Origin: Chitinophaga sp.
GTDB taxonomy: Bacteria > Bacteroidota > Bacteroidia > Chitinophagales > Chitinophagaceae
Reading direction: 5' to 3'
Assembly: GCF_017745275.1 (NCBI RefSeq)
Contig: NZ_JAGHZS010000001.1
Coordinates: forward strand, 496,001-560,000
DNA length: 64,000 nucleotides
Part shown: one piece after another, positions 44,184 through 52,657 of the stretch
Position numbering within the stretch: the first letter of the stretch is position 1
How the letters are laid out: every line of letters starts with the position of its first letter
The notes under the pieces: model-generated
Seen by the model: only the letters and a program-made list of their open reading frames with translations
What the model was told of the DNA's origin: nothing
The model's database searches: none
Program-made: the position numbers and the translations under genes

Positions 44184-44225
44184 ATTAATCACTTGGGGGA
44201 GTAACAGTATGGTAGAATAGTTGTT

Positions 44226-44609
44226 TTAGTATCCGCTGCCGAAAGGTGGTGTTCTGAAGGGTACCCACTCGGCAATTTTGTCGATGCTTACTTCAATGGA
44301 GGCTACCCGCAGCTCCAGTACATCGAAGCGGTGATCCATCTTTTCTTCTAATACATCGATTCGTTCGTCAACGGCATCGAAGCGTTTGTCAATGGCATCC
44401 ATTCTAAGATCCATGGCATCGAAACGCTGATCCATGGCATCGAAACGTTGATCCATCGCATCAAAGCGTTTGTCCACAGCATCGAAGCGTTCATCGACTG
44501 CATTGAAGCGTTCATCAACTGCATTGAAGCGTCCGTCTACTGCATCAAATCCAGCGATAATCGCATGTTCCAATCGTCCAAAAAGTTTTAAAACGTCTTG
44601 TGTATCCAT
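44226..44609 (-). CDS. Small heptad-repeat coiled-coil protein
   Basis: A 127-residue protein of unknown function. Residues 21-90 are ten almost perfect heptads of the type FDAVDER/FDAMDQR (hydrophobic at first position, Ala, hydrophobic, Asp, charged, Arg), encoded by degenerate 21-base repeats. This predicts a long rigid coiled coil. Short helical ends flank it (MDTQDVLKLFGRLEHAII at the start, ASIEVSIDKIAEWVPF near the end). No signal peptide. Similar small repeat proteins occur in many genomes with no known function; repeat number probably varies by slippage. Confidence 0.8.
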   Translation of the reverse strand: MDTQDVLKLFGRLEHAIIAGFDAVDGRFNAVDERFNAVDERFDAVDKRFDAMDQRFDAMDQRFDAMDLRMDAIDKRFDAVDERIDVLEEKMDHRFDVLELRVASIEVSIDKIAEWVPFRTPPFGSGY

Positions 44610-44632
44610 AATGTTTAGCTATTTTGATCCAT

Positions 44633-44640
44633 CAAATTTA
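44633..44640 (-). promoter_or_regulatory. TAnnTTTG -7 box of the heptad-repeat gene
   Basis: TAAATTTG on the minus strand 24 bases before the start, with TTTTTG at the -33 side at 16 bases spacing. A small inverted repeat ATATCT/AGATAT (44664-44679) lies further upstream. Confidence 0.45.
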
Positions 44641-44679
44641 CCGTGAAAAAAATATGCAAAAACATATCTTGTCAGATAT

Positions 44680-44852
44680 TTTTTATTGCACTATCATCTC
44701 ACCAAACTATTTATCATACTGACTTTCAACCGATCAAAACAAGCGAAAATTTTGTACAATTTCCCCATTCGTTTATGCTTCAACCTTGCATAAAAAGAAA
44801 CATGCGAAAACTGAATATCTATACAGCAGCATTACCATAGCTTCTAGCTGTT
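44680..44852. other. Intergenic segment without recognisable gene
   Basis: The 325-base gap between the heptad-repeat gene and the tautomerase gene holds the promoter at 44633-44640 and palindrome I at 44853-44915. Between them the sequence is AT-rich; a 65-codon open frame at 44643-44840 has no signal, no ribosome binding site and no protein-like composition, so nothing further is called. Confidence 0.6.
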
Positions 44853-44915
44853 AGCTGTTTAGCAAAATGCAGCGAAGAACATGTGTTTATCTCCGCTGCA
44901 TTTTGCTAAACAGCT
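44853..44915. repeat. Class II palindrome, copy I
   Basis: Perfect 22-base arms AGCTGTTTAGC...GCAGCG (44853-44874) and complement (44894-44915), loop 44875-44893. The reverse complement of the loop contains GAGATAA and TCTT, as in copy B, so the two copies are homologous and in opposite orientation. It lies just past the end of the tautomerase gene, whose AAA TAG ending resembles the sulfatase end at copy B. Confidence 0.85.
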
Positions 44916-44934
44916 AAAACCTAATGTCTAAAAG

Positions 44935-45318
44935 CTATTTCACATACTGTGCCACGCCCTTGCCAAATGACCAGCCGGCAAGGTCGTTTTCTACCAGGAT
45001 GATTACCACATCATCAATGCTGACCGGTGTGGTGGCAGCGATGCGGGTAGCGATGCTTTTATAAAGTCCCTGTTTTTGTTCCACTGTTCTGCCGCCTCTG
45101 GCAGTAATGCGGATATAAAGCAGGTTATCTGTATGCGGTACATCGAGGAAGCTGGAGGGATAAAGTATATCACCGGGTTGCATGGTATGAATCACCTGGA
45201 AATAATCATCCGCGGGTACATGGAAGTGCTCTTCCAGGCTATGATGTACGGCAAGAGAAATATCCTTTTTATGAGCAGCGGTAAGATGAGTACCGAGGTA
45301 GATTTGTACAAAAGGCAT
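44935..45318 (-). CDS. Tautomerase family protein
   Basis: A 127-residue member of the tautomerase_2/4-oxalocrotonate tautomerase-like superfamily. The initiator Met is followed by Pro (MPFVQIYLG), the catalytic N-terminal proline of the superfamily. Later segments: DDYFQVIHTM and LLYIRITARGGRTVEQKQGLY. It is 3 bases downstream of a cupin gene and is probably co-transcribed. Actual substrate is unknown. Confidence 0.9.
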   Translation of the reverse strand: MPFVQIYLGTHLTAAHKKDISLAVHHSLEEHFHVPADDYFQVIHTMQPGDILYPSSFLDVPHTDNLLYIRITARGGRTVEQKQGLYKSIATRIAATTPVSIDDVVIILVENDLAGWSFGKGVAQYVK

Positions 45319-45321
45319 AAC

Positions 45322-45708
45322 TTATTTTTTTATGATGATAGGTGGCTGATCTTTTTTCAACAGGTATACTGCTACAAAGGTGGCGGGTTTATCTGTTTGT
45401 GCATTTTTAAAAACGGTAATTTCCTTACCTGCCATTTCGCGGAAAGCATCCCCGGGATGCAACGTTACAGCCGGCTCTCCGGCAGGCTGATAAATCACTT
45501 CGCCGGACACAATATACCCGTATACTTCTCCGGGATGATGATGTACCGGGGCGCCTTCTCCGGGGCCCAGCGTAATTTGATCCATCCTTACCTGCTCTAT
45601 AGTTGTTGCCGGTAAGGGCTGCTGCAACAGTGTTTTGCGTGCCAGCGGTGTTTGAGCGCCGGCGCTTCCCGTTAATAATACCGACATAATAACCAGTAAT
45701 TTTTTCAT
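45322..45708 (-). CDS. Secreted cupin domain protein
   Basis: A 128-residue cupin with a signal peptide (residues 1-18). Cupin motif 1 is recognisable in GEGAPVHHHPGEVYGYIVSGE near residue 50, with the metal-binding histidines and glutamate; motif 2 is weaker (LHPGDAFREMAG). It is divergent from a LysR regulator and upstream of the tautomerase gene, an arrangement suggesting LysR control of a small detoxification or catabolic unit. Confidence 0.88.
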   Translation of the reverse strand: MKKLLVIMSVLLTGSAGAQTPLARKTLLQQPLPATTIEQVRMDQITLGPGEGAPVHHHPGEVYGYIVSGEVIYQPAGEPAVTLHPGDAFREMAGKEITVFKNAQTDKPATFVAVYLLKKDQPPIIIKK

Positions 45709-45727
45709 TGGAAGAAAGATTTCATCA

Positions 45728-45735
45728 CAAACTTA
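45728..45735 (-). promoter_or_regulatory. TAnnTTTG -7 box of the cupin/tautomerase operon
   Basis: TAAGTTTG on the minus strand lies 19 bases before the cupin start, inside the 89-base divergent region with the LysR gene. No clear -33 TTG. A short leader would result. Confidence 0.4.
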
Positions 45736-45797
45736 CTACCTTTCCATATATTTATAATATTGAAACATTTAATACAATACTTTAATAAAACTAAACT

Positions 45798-46697
45798 ATG
45801 AATATCGACTTGCTGGAGCTTGATTTGCTACGCACCTTTGTGCTGGCCGCAGACCTGGATAGCTTTGCCAAAGCGGCAGACCAGGTAGCGCGTTCACAAT
45901 CGGCCGTAAGCCTGCAGATGCAGCGACTCGAAGAAATAACAGGACAACAACTGTTTCTTAAACAAGGCCGTGGCTGGCGTTTAACCGCCAGCGGAGAAAT
46001 ACTGCTGGGCTATGCACGGCAAATGCTGGATATTAATCAACAGGCCATCACCGCACTCACCGCCACGCAGTTAGCAGGAAAAGTAAAACTGGGCCTGCCG
46101 GCAGATTTTGCGGAAAGCGGGCTTCCCATTGCCCTGGCCCGCTTTGCCGCCATACATCCGCAAATGGAGATAGAAGTCACCCTGGACCGGCAATTTGTAC
46201 TCGCTCAACAACTACAAAGCGGTAAACTCGATATCGTGGTTTCTTTTGGAGAAACTACTCCCAAAAACGCCCTCTCCATTGGCACACTGCCTGTCAGGTG
46301 GATCGGTGGAAAAGATAATACCGCCGCCTTACTACATCCACTGCCCCTGCTGCTTTTTGAAGCACCCTGCCTGTTCCGCAGCAACGGCCTGGCGGCACTT
46401 GAAAAAGTAAAACGTAAATGGCGGCCGGCATTAACCAGCGGTAGTGTAGCGGGGATGTGGGCAGCCGCACAGGCAGGACTCGGGGTCACCATCCGCACAG
46501 AAATAGGCATGCCACCCACCTGCCAGGTACTGCCCACTTCCACTGGCCTACCACCCTTACCGGAGGTGGCAGTATATATGCTGACCCGTCAAAAAACGCC
46601 CTCACCGGCTATTACACGGCTGATCGACATCTTGCATGAAACAATCACTGCACAGTTAAATGACATCCGTAAAAAGTCTAAAAGGGGCATTAAATAA
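45798..46697 (+). CDS. LysR family transcriptional regulator
   Basis: A 299-residue LysR-type regulator. N-terminal winged HTH: LLRTFVLAADLDSFAKAADQ, then SQSAVSLQMQRLEEITGQQLF. The C-terminal substrate-binding region follows with GKVKLGLPADFAESGLP and GLGVTIRTEIGMP. Divergent from the cupin/tautomerase pair, the most likely target. Its end overlaps the T-run of a strong terminator hairpin used by the PUL operon on the other strand. Confidence 0.92.
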   Translation: MNIDLLELDLLRTFVLAADLDSFAKAADQVARSQSAVSLQMQRLEEITGQQLFLKQGRGWRLTASGEILLGYARQMLDINQQAITALTATQLAGKVKLGLPADFAESGLPIALARFAAIHPQMEIEVTLDRQFVLAQQLQSGKLDIVVSFGETTPKNALSIGTLPVRWIGGKDNTAALLHPLPLLLFEAPCLFRSNGLAALEKVKRKWRPALTSGSVAGMWAAAQAGLGVTIRTEIGMPPTCQVLPTSTGLPPLPEVAVYMLTRQKTPSPAITRLIDILHETITAQLNDIRKKSKRGIK

Positions 46698-46722
46698 AAA
46701 GCCCCCCGCGGATGCGGGGGGC
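46694..46722 (-). terminator. Strong terminator at the end of the PUL operon
   Basis: GCCCCCCGC/GCGGGGGGC stem (46701-46709 and 46714-46722) with a four-base loop. On the minus strand it is followed by TTTTTATTT. It lies 25 bases after the DUF3823 stop; the plus-strand LysR gene may also use it, with a weaker T-run. Confidence 0.85.
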
Positions 46723-46747
46723 GTCTGTCTTTATTCATCACTCCCTT

Positions 46748-47449
46748 TTACAAGGAAATTTCCTGGACCGGTGAATAAATCATATCCTCGATGCCAGCTA
46801 CTTTTATGCCCACACGGGCAAAAACTGTTTTCTGCGCAGGTACCAACGCAGGTACATCTGCCTGTAAACTAATAGCGGCAGGATCCGCAATATTACCTCC
46901 GGCAAGGTCTTTCGTGGCCACGCTATTCCGACCATCCACAAACTGTGTTTTACACACATACAACGATACCCGTTCAATATCCCGCGCATTCACATCTTTA
47001 ATAATCTTTTCCGCAGCAAAGGTTGCCGTCACGGTATTCCCTGCCGTTACAAACTTCGGTGAACGGATCATATAATACGGCAGCACTTCAATATCCCGGG
47101 TGAGATTACCTGAAATCGTCAACGGAATAGTATCTGAATTGGTGGTTTTATCTGGTATAGAACGGAAAGGCCCCTGCGCCGCAGGAATCACCAGCTTATA
47201 CGACGCATTAAACAACAAGGCAGAAAATTTACCGTCCTGGCTGATACTCACGTTAATGGGTATACTCTTTCCCCAACCGGGCTCCCATAACTCAAAATAT
47301 ACATCGTTATAACTAACATTAATGGTTTCACCCTGGTATACCAGCCGGCCGCTGAACTGGCTGGAAGGCGCTTTATAGTTATCTTTCTTACAGGAGGCAG
47401 CTAATATCCCTGCCACCATGATGATCACATATTGCAACTTAGTTCTCAT
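46748..47449 (-). CDS. DUF3823 surface lipoprotein (SusE/F-position)
   Basis: A 233-residue lipoprotein with lipobox LAASC (Cys20). DUF3823-type pattern: SGRLVYQGETINVSYNDVYFELWEPGW, an N-terminal carboxypeptidase-regulatory-like domain, followed by a second beta domain (YYMIRSPKFVTAGNTVTATF). In PULs, proteins of this type follow susD and are thought to be glycan-binding accessory surface proteins. It is the last gene of the PUL operon, 11 bases after susD. Confidence 0.88.
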   Translation of the reverse strand: MRTKLQYVIIMVAGILAASCKKDNYKAPSSQFSGRLVYQGETINVSYNDVYFELWEPGWGKSIPINVSISQDGKFSALLFNASYKLVIPAAQGPFRSIPDKTTNSDTIPLTISGNLTRDIEVLPYYMIRSPKFVTAGNTVTATFAAEKIIKDVNARDIERVSLYVCKTQFVDGRNSVATKDLAGGNIADPAAISLQADVPALVPAQKTVFARVGIKVAGIEDMIYSPVQEISL

Positions 47450-47460
47450 AATACATCGCT

Positions 47461-49410
47461 TTACTGGTTAGGATTTTTCACAATTTTCGGATTGTTGTTG
47501 CGGATATCATCCCCGATAAACCCATAGTAATTGCCCATCCGGAACAGGTGCGCGGAAGTAACAGCTCCCGGTAATACCTGTTTAAAGATGTACTTGCCAT
47601 TATTCGGACTGCCCGGATCATATACCTTGTAAGGCCACAACGCAAACACCCGGGTACTGGACTCATCACTTTTCCCGGGCTGCGTGGTCAGCGGCGTTTT
47701 CACGCCATTCCATACTTTATGCGCCAAACGCCAGCGCTTCATATCCCAGAACTCATGGCCTTCAAATGCCAGCTCTACTTTCCTTTCATGTACTATACGA
47801 TCGAACGTAATGTCGGCAGCGGTCAACGGAATTTTAAAGCCCGCTCTTTCTCTCACCTGGTTCATATACCCCGCGGCTACGTCCCGCTGTCCCAGCTCAA
47901 AGGCTGCTTCCGCGGCATTCAGCAATACTTCTGCATAGCGATACCGGATCCACCACACCTCACTCTGCGTACCAATACGGCCGGAGCCTACTGTTGGATC
48001 CATATACTTCCGGACGATAAACCCAGACTGGGCACTGAATTCCAGGTTATTCACCGGTCCGTCAAAGCCTACCACCTGTACATCGGGGCCATTGGGTTCC
48101 AGCTTACCTTTGGCACCGAAGTTATCACCGGTAACGATCCTGCCATCTTTGAGAATGTATCCTGCCCAGATATCTACTTTCTTATCCTTAAACTCGGACC
48201 CTGGCAGTATAACAGTAGCGGCTAAACGGGGATCCCTGTTGGCGAACAGGTCCTGCGGGTCGCTGTAGTATACATACCCTCCTCCTGCTGCGTTGATATT
48301 CAACGGCGCAAAGGTGTTGTCCAATAACTCAAACGACTGTACGAGATTTAAAGAAGGATTTAACCGTCCGCCCTGTTGTTCTTCCGCATTGGAACGGGGT
48401 TGACTCCATAACGTCCACGGCTGTACTCTGCCGCTTTGCAGTTTAAAATCCTTCGCAAAAATCACTTCGGGGTTAGCGCCTTTATCGATAAACAGGCTGA
48501 TAAAATTCTGTGTCAGGTTATCGCTGTTCTTTTTATACAATGCATAGTTACCGCTGGTGATCAACTCCTGCGCGGCCTGCAGCGCGGTAGTATAATAGCC
48601 GTTGGCCTTAGCCACCGGGATACCTACTTCTCCACCGGGTAATGATACCTGTGGCGTAGTGGCGCCATACTTTGCAATAGAGCCGGCGTATAGTGCTGCA
48701 CGTGCTTTGGTGGCCAGCGCCAACCCAACGGTAGCACGGGTTTTGCTGATAGGGTTGGAAGGCAGGTACTTCTTCACCGTATCCATTTCACTGATTACGA
48801 AGTCGTAGATCTCCGACTCTTTCGCCCGCGGATGCTGCAGATACGCAGGGTCACCCTGGTAGTTATATTCCAGCGGTGTTAATATCAGGGGTACCCCGCC
48901 TACCCTTTTAGCTTCTTCAAAATACACCACTGCTCTCAGGTACCGCGCTTCTGCAATAAACCGGTTTTTTACATCGGGCTTTAATTTCGCAGAAGTACCA
49001 CATTTATCAATGAAGATATTCAGCTCGCGGATATAAGCGTAGTCCCAATACGTTACTTCACCAACATCTTTTATCATCATACCCGGAAAAACGTAGGGAT
49101 ATTCCGTAAAGCTGTGTCGCCAGTACTGGCCATTTTCTGATGCAAATGCTTCATCGAAGCGTGCAAATTCTCCCCAATTATCAATGGTTTGCACCACCAT
49201 AGATGGAATGTTACTGTTATTCACATCTGTTTGACGATCCGGATAACGGTCGTACAAATCGGCCAGCACAGAAAGGATGAGCCCTTCATCATTCCAGAGC
49301 TGCTCGTTTTGCAACACATTGGAAGGAGCCACGTTGAGAAAATCCTTATCGTTGCACCCTGCACTCAGTGCCAATACCGCAAGGCATATATATAACAAAC
49401 TTTTTTTCAT
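47461..49410 (-). CDS. RagB/SusD family outer-membrane lipoprotein
   Basis: A 649-residue SusD-like glycan-binding lid protein. Lipobox LSAGC places the acylated cysteine at residue 19. SusD segments: FLNVAPSNVLQNEQLWND at the N-terminus, RFIAEARYLRAVVYFEEAKRVGGVPL near residue 160, RYRYAEVLLNAAEAAFELG and RKVELAFEGHEFWDMKRW in the C-terminal TPR part. It forms a complex with the SusC porin encoded 18 bases upstream. Confidence 0.96.
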   Translation of the reverse strand: MKKSLLYICLAVLALSAGCNDKDFLNVAPSNVLQNEQLWNDEGLILSVLADLYDRYPDRQTDVNNSNIPSMVVQTIDNWGEFARFDEAFASENGQYWRHSFTEYPYVFPGMMIKDVGEVTYWDYAYIRELNIFIDKCGTSAKLKPDVKNRFIAEARYLRAVVYFEEAKRVGGVPLILTPLEYNYQGDPAYLQHPRAKESEIYDFVISEMDTVKKYLPSNPISKTRATVGLALATKARAALYAGSIAKYGATTPQVSLPGGEVGIPVAKANGYYTTALQAAQELITSGNYALYKKNSDNLTQNFISLFIDKGANPEVIFAKDFKLQSGRVQPWTLWSQPRSNAEEQQGGRLNPSLNLVQSFELLDNTFAPLNINAAGGGYVYYSDPQDLFANRDPRLAATVILPGSEFKDKKVDIWAGYILKDGRIVTGDNFGAKGKLEPNGPDVQVVGFDGPVNNLEFSAQSGFIVRKYMDPTVGSGRIGTQSEVWWIRYRYAEVLLNAAEAAFELGQRDVAAGYMNQVRERAGFKIPLTAADITFDRIVHERKVELAFEGHEFWDMKRWRLAHKVWNGVKTPLTTQPGKSDESSTRVFALWPYKVYDPGSPNNGKYIFKQVLPGAVTSAHLFRMGNYYGFIGDDIRNNNPKIVKNPNQ

Positions 49411-49428
49411 AACGAATCTGTTTTGTAC

Positions 49429-52400
49429 TTAGAAAGTAAGGTTCAACCCAATATTCACCAGCTTATTCTGCGGATATTGCAACCCGTTCTCATCCACTAT
49501 TTCCGGTTCTATCCCCAGGCTTTTCACATTATCCAATGAAAACAGGTTGTATGTGTTGATATAAACCCTGGCTTTCTTAAACCGGACGCGGTCCAGCAAC
49601 TGCTGCGGAATAGAATAGCCCAGCTCCATGGTTCTCAGCCGGATATAGTGCACATTATGCAACCAGAAAGTGGAAGGTTTATTGTAGTTGCTATGATCTC
49701 CCTTATTGAAGCGTAAAGGCGGGTTTTTACCTGGTATCCACTTACTGTTCACATCAAAAGGATCTTCGCGGTGCCAGCGGTCATCGTAGAACTGTTTCAG
49801 TAAGTTGCCGCCATTCTGAAACGGCCATCTCATTTCCCAGTTTTGATTATAAGAATACATAGAGCCACCGGAGAAATCAGCGGCAAAATCAAATCCATTC
49901 CATCTTACACCCAGGTTAAAACCAAAGTTAACCGTGGGGTTGCCGGAAGTCTGGTAGCCGATCGGTCTTTCATCCTTTTCATCTATTACATTATCCCCGT
50001 TCATATCTTTATAGATAATATCCCCTGGCAACAACGTTTTATTACCTTTGCCATCTACGTTCACCGGGTACTTATTAATTTCTTCCTGCGACTGGAATTG
50101 CCCGATGGCCTCATATCCCCAATAGATACCATTCCAGCGGTTCTCAATGGAGTTGCGGTAATGATCCAGCGAGTTACCCCATACCGGTTTATACGACTCC
50201 AGGAATTTACTTCTTGAATAAGATACGTTGCCACCTACCACCAAATTCACTTTACCGATATGTGTGGTATATGCCGCTGAAAACTCGCCGCCTTTCTGCT
50301 GATCACTATTTACGTTTTCATCCGGTAAACCGTAACCAATTTCGCTGGGCACCAGCACATCGTATTTACGGCCACGAAGACCGGAACGCTTACGGTTGAA
50401 GAAATCGAGTGCACCATATACTTTACCATTCCACAACTGGTAATCCACGCCCACATCGGCAATCTTACTTACAAACCAGGAAAGGCGGTCGTTAGGTACC
50501 CCTTTGTCGCGGGACCCCTTGATAACGGTACCATCAAGGATTACAGTAGAAGTAGCATAGGTATAACCACGCAGATAATCATAAGCACCGATGCCGATAT
50601 CATCATCTCCCAATTCGCCATAAGATCCGCGGATTTTTAATTCGGTGAGAATACTGTTACTACCTAACCATTTCTTAAAAAAGGGTTCTTCCGTTAAACG
50701 CCATCCGGCAGATACAGAAGGGAAAAAGCCCCACCTTTTATCCGGTGCAAATTTCCAGGAGCCATCGTAACGACCCGCTACTTCCAGGAAATATTTATCA
50801 CCGAAGCTATAGTTAAACCGGCCAATATAGCCTATCCTGGCTTCCGTCCAGTCGGCATCGTTATAGGTATCCATATCGGAAAACTGGATCAATGGCAACA
50901 GGTTACTTTTAGGTACCGCATGTACCCATACATCCAGCTCACGCCGCTTAATTCTTTCGGATACAAAAGTACCGCCGATGGTATGCCTGCCGAAGGTGTT
51001 GTTATAGTTCACCTGTCCCTGCAACACATTTTCCAGCACTTTATGGGTACCGCGCTCCCGCCATGGATTGGAACTGCCGCCGGTACGTTCATAGGTATCT
51101 GTTTCCGCCCTGTAAGTATAGGTATCGTACGTATATTCGTGACCGTTCATCAGCTTATCGGCATAGTAATAAGAATACATACCTTTTAAAGTGAGTCCTT
51201 TGATGGGCGTTTCATAAGTGCCGTTAAAGTTGGTTTGCAGTACCCGCCAGTCTTCTGTCCAGTATCCGGAGATGGCTTTGGTTTGTACTGCCCAGTTCTC
51301 CGTATTGTGCCCGATGTCATTTGGATATAGCGGGTTATCGTTTGCGTAAGGTCTTTCTGTGGGGCGGTTACGGAACAGGGCGAAACGTGGCGCCCAGTAA
51401 TCATCACCTCCTGGCACGCCGGGGTTATCCCTTTCTTCAATACGGCCGTTGATCTGTACACCCACTTTTAGCCGCTTTGCTATTTTAGCATCTACGTTAC
51501 TCTGGATGTTGGTGCGGTTAAAATCAAACTCGCGGCCTAGTACGGACTTTTGATCCAGCCGGGTCACAGATAAATAGTAGTTGATATTTTCAGATCCACC
51601 CGTAGCGTTGACGTTGATAGAATGTTGTGGAGCATTTTTCTTAATAATGAAATCGTACCAGTCGAAGCTCTGATATCCTTTTTCAGTGCCGGCTTTCCAC
51701 TTCGCCAGTTCTTCTTTGGTGATATCAGTCCGGGGATCTTCGGCATTCATTTCTGCATCTGCTTTACCCAGCATCCATTCATAGGCATTCACGGTTTTAG
51801 GAAACCTCGACCAGTTCTGCCATCCCGTATAGGCGTCTACGTTAATAGTATTACTACCTGCTTTACCACGTTTAGTGGTTACCACTACTACCCCATTGGC
51901 AGCTCTTACGCCATAAATGGCTGCAGAGGCATCTTTCAGCACGGTAATACTTTCGATATCGTTGGGAGAAATATTGTTAAACTGGCCGGCATCTTTCTGA
52001 ATACCATCAATTACATACAGGGCGTTTCCGAAATTACGGATCTGTATATTAGCACCGGCACCAGGGCGTCCATCAGGCATCCGGAAAGATACACCCGGTA
52101 TTTTACCCGCCAGCGTGGCGCTCACGGTAGAAGCGTGTACCCGTTCCAGTTCTTTACTGGTAACGCCGGAAATAGCGCCGGTAACGGACTCCTTCTTTTG
52201 TGTGCCATAGCCTACAACGATGACTTCACCGAGACCTTTACTATCTGTTACCAATCGTATGTTAATTTCTTTTCTATCTCCTATAGTCACTTCCTGCTTT
52301 ATATAGCCTACAAAAGAAAACACCAGCACCGCATTTTGATCAGGTACTGCTATGCTATAAGTACCATTAGCATTGGTAGAAGTCCCTTTGGCAGTACCTT

Positions 52401-52587
52401 TCAGGCTAACGGTTACGCCGGGCAGTGCTGCGCCCTGTTCGTCTGTAACCTTACCGGTGATGTTGATATCTGTGGGTGCGGCGTGTGCAATGAGCACAGT
52501 GAAGAGCAGTAATACTGTTAAGTACAGGCATGGGCCGGCCAGTATTACATCCCGGATTTGATCCCGGATACGTAATCGTTTTTTCAT
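49429..52587 (-). CDS. SusC/RagA family TonB-linked outer-membrane protein
   Basis: A 1052-residue TonB-dependent transporter. After an N-terminal signal/anchor (TM about 12-35) comes a carboxypeptidase-D-like regulatory domain (ITGKVTDEQGAALPGVTVSL), the TonB box/plug (VIVVGYGTQKKESVTGAISG, NPNDIESITVLKDASAAIYG-type segment) and a long 22-strand barrel ending LVNIGLNLTF. It imports the oligosaccharides bound by SusD. Preceded by the three enzymes of the locus, which is the reverse of the common susCD-first order. Confidence 0.96.
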   Translation of the reverse strand: MKKRLRIRDQIRDVILAGPCLYLTVLLLFTVLIAHAAPTDINITGKVTDEQGAALPGVTVSLKGTAKGTSTNANGTYSIAVPDQNAVLVFSFVGYIKQEVTIGDRKEINIRLVTDSKGLGEVIVVGYGTQKKESVTGAISGVTSKELERVHASTVSATLAGKIPGVSFRMPDGRPGAGANIQIRNFGNALYVIDGIQKDAGQFNNISPNDIESITVLKDASAAIYGVRAANGVVVVTTKRGKAGSNTINVDAYTGWQNWSRFPKTVNAYEWMLGKADAEMNAEDPRTDITKEELAKWKAGTEKGYQSFDWYDFIIKKNAPQHSINVNATGGSENINYYLSVTRLDQKSVLGREFDFNRTNIQSNVDAKIAKRLKVGVQINGRIEERDNPGVPGGDDYWAPRFALFRNRPTERPYANDNPLYPNDIGHNTENWAVQTKAISGYWTEDWRVLQTNFNGTYETPIKGLTLKGMYSYYYADKLMNGHEYTYDTYTYRAETDTYERTGGSSNPWRERGTHKVLENVLQGQVNYNNTFGRHTIGGTFVSERIKRRELDVWVHAVPKSNLLPLIQFSDMDTYNDADWTEARIGYIGRFNYSFGDKYFLEVAGRYDGSWKFAPDKRWGFFPSVSAGWRLTEEPFFKKWLGSNSILTELKIRGSYGELGDDDIGIGAYDYLRGYTYATSTVILDGTVIKGSRDKGVPNDRLSWFVSKIADVGVDYQLWNGKVYGALDFFNRKRSGLRGRKYDVLVPSEIGYGLPDENVNSDQQKGGEFSAAYTTHIGKVNLVVGGNVSYSRSKFLESYKPVWGNSLDHYRNSIENRWNGIYWGYEAIGQFQSQEEINKYPVNVDGKGNKTLLPGDIIYKDMNGDNVIDEKDERPIGYQTSGNPTVNFGFNLGVRWNGFDFAADFSGGSMYSYNQNWEMRWPFQNGGNLLKQFYDDRWHREDPFDVNSKWIPGKNPPLRFNKGDHSNYNKPSTFWLHNVHYIRLRTMELGYSIPQQLLDRVRFKKARVYINTYNLFSLDNVKSLGIEPEIVDENGLQYPQNKLVNIGLNLTF

Positions 52588-52657
52588 AACTATTTTTTGT
52601 GTGGTCTTAAAAATGATCAGTCTTCCATAACTGTCGCTGGTTGATGGTTCTATCGAT

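Noticed and set aside
44643..44840. 65-codon open frame in a gene-poor gap
   Set aside because: No ribosome binding site, AT-biased random composition; more likely non-coding.
51622..52512. 296-codon open frame on the plus strand
   Set aside because: Antisense to the conserved plug region of the SusC gene; no protein-family pattern.
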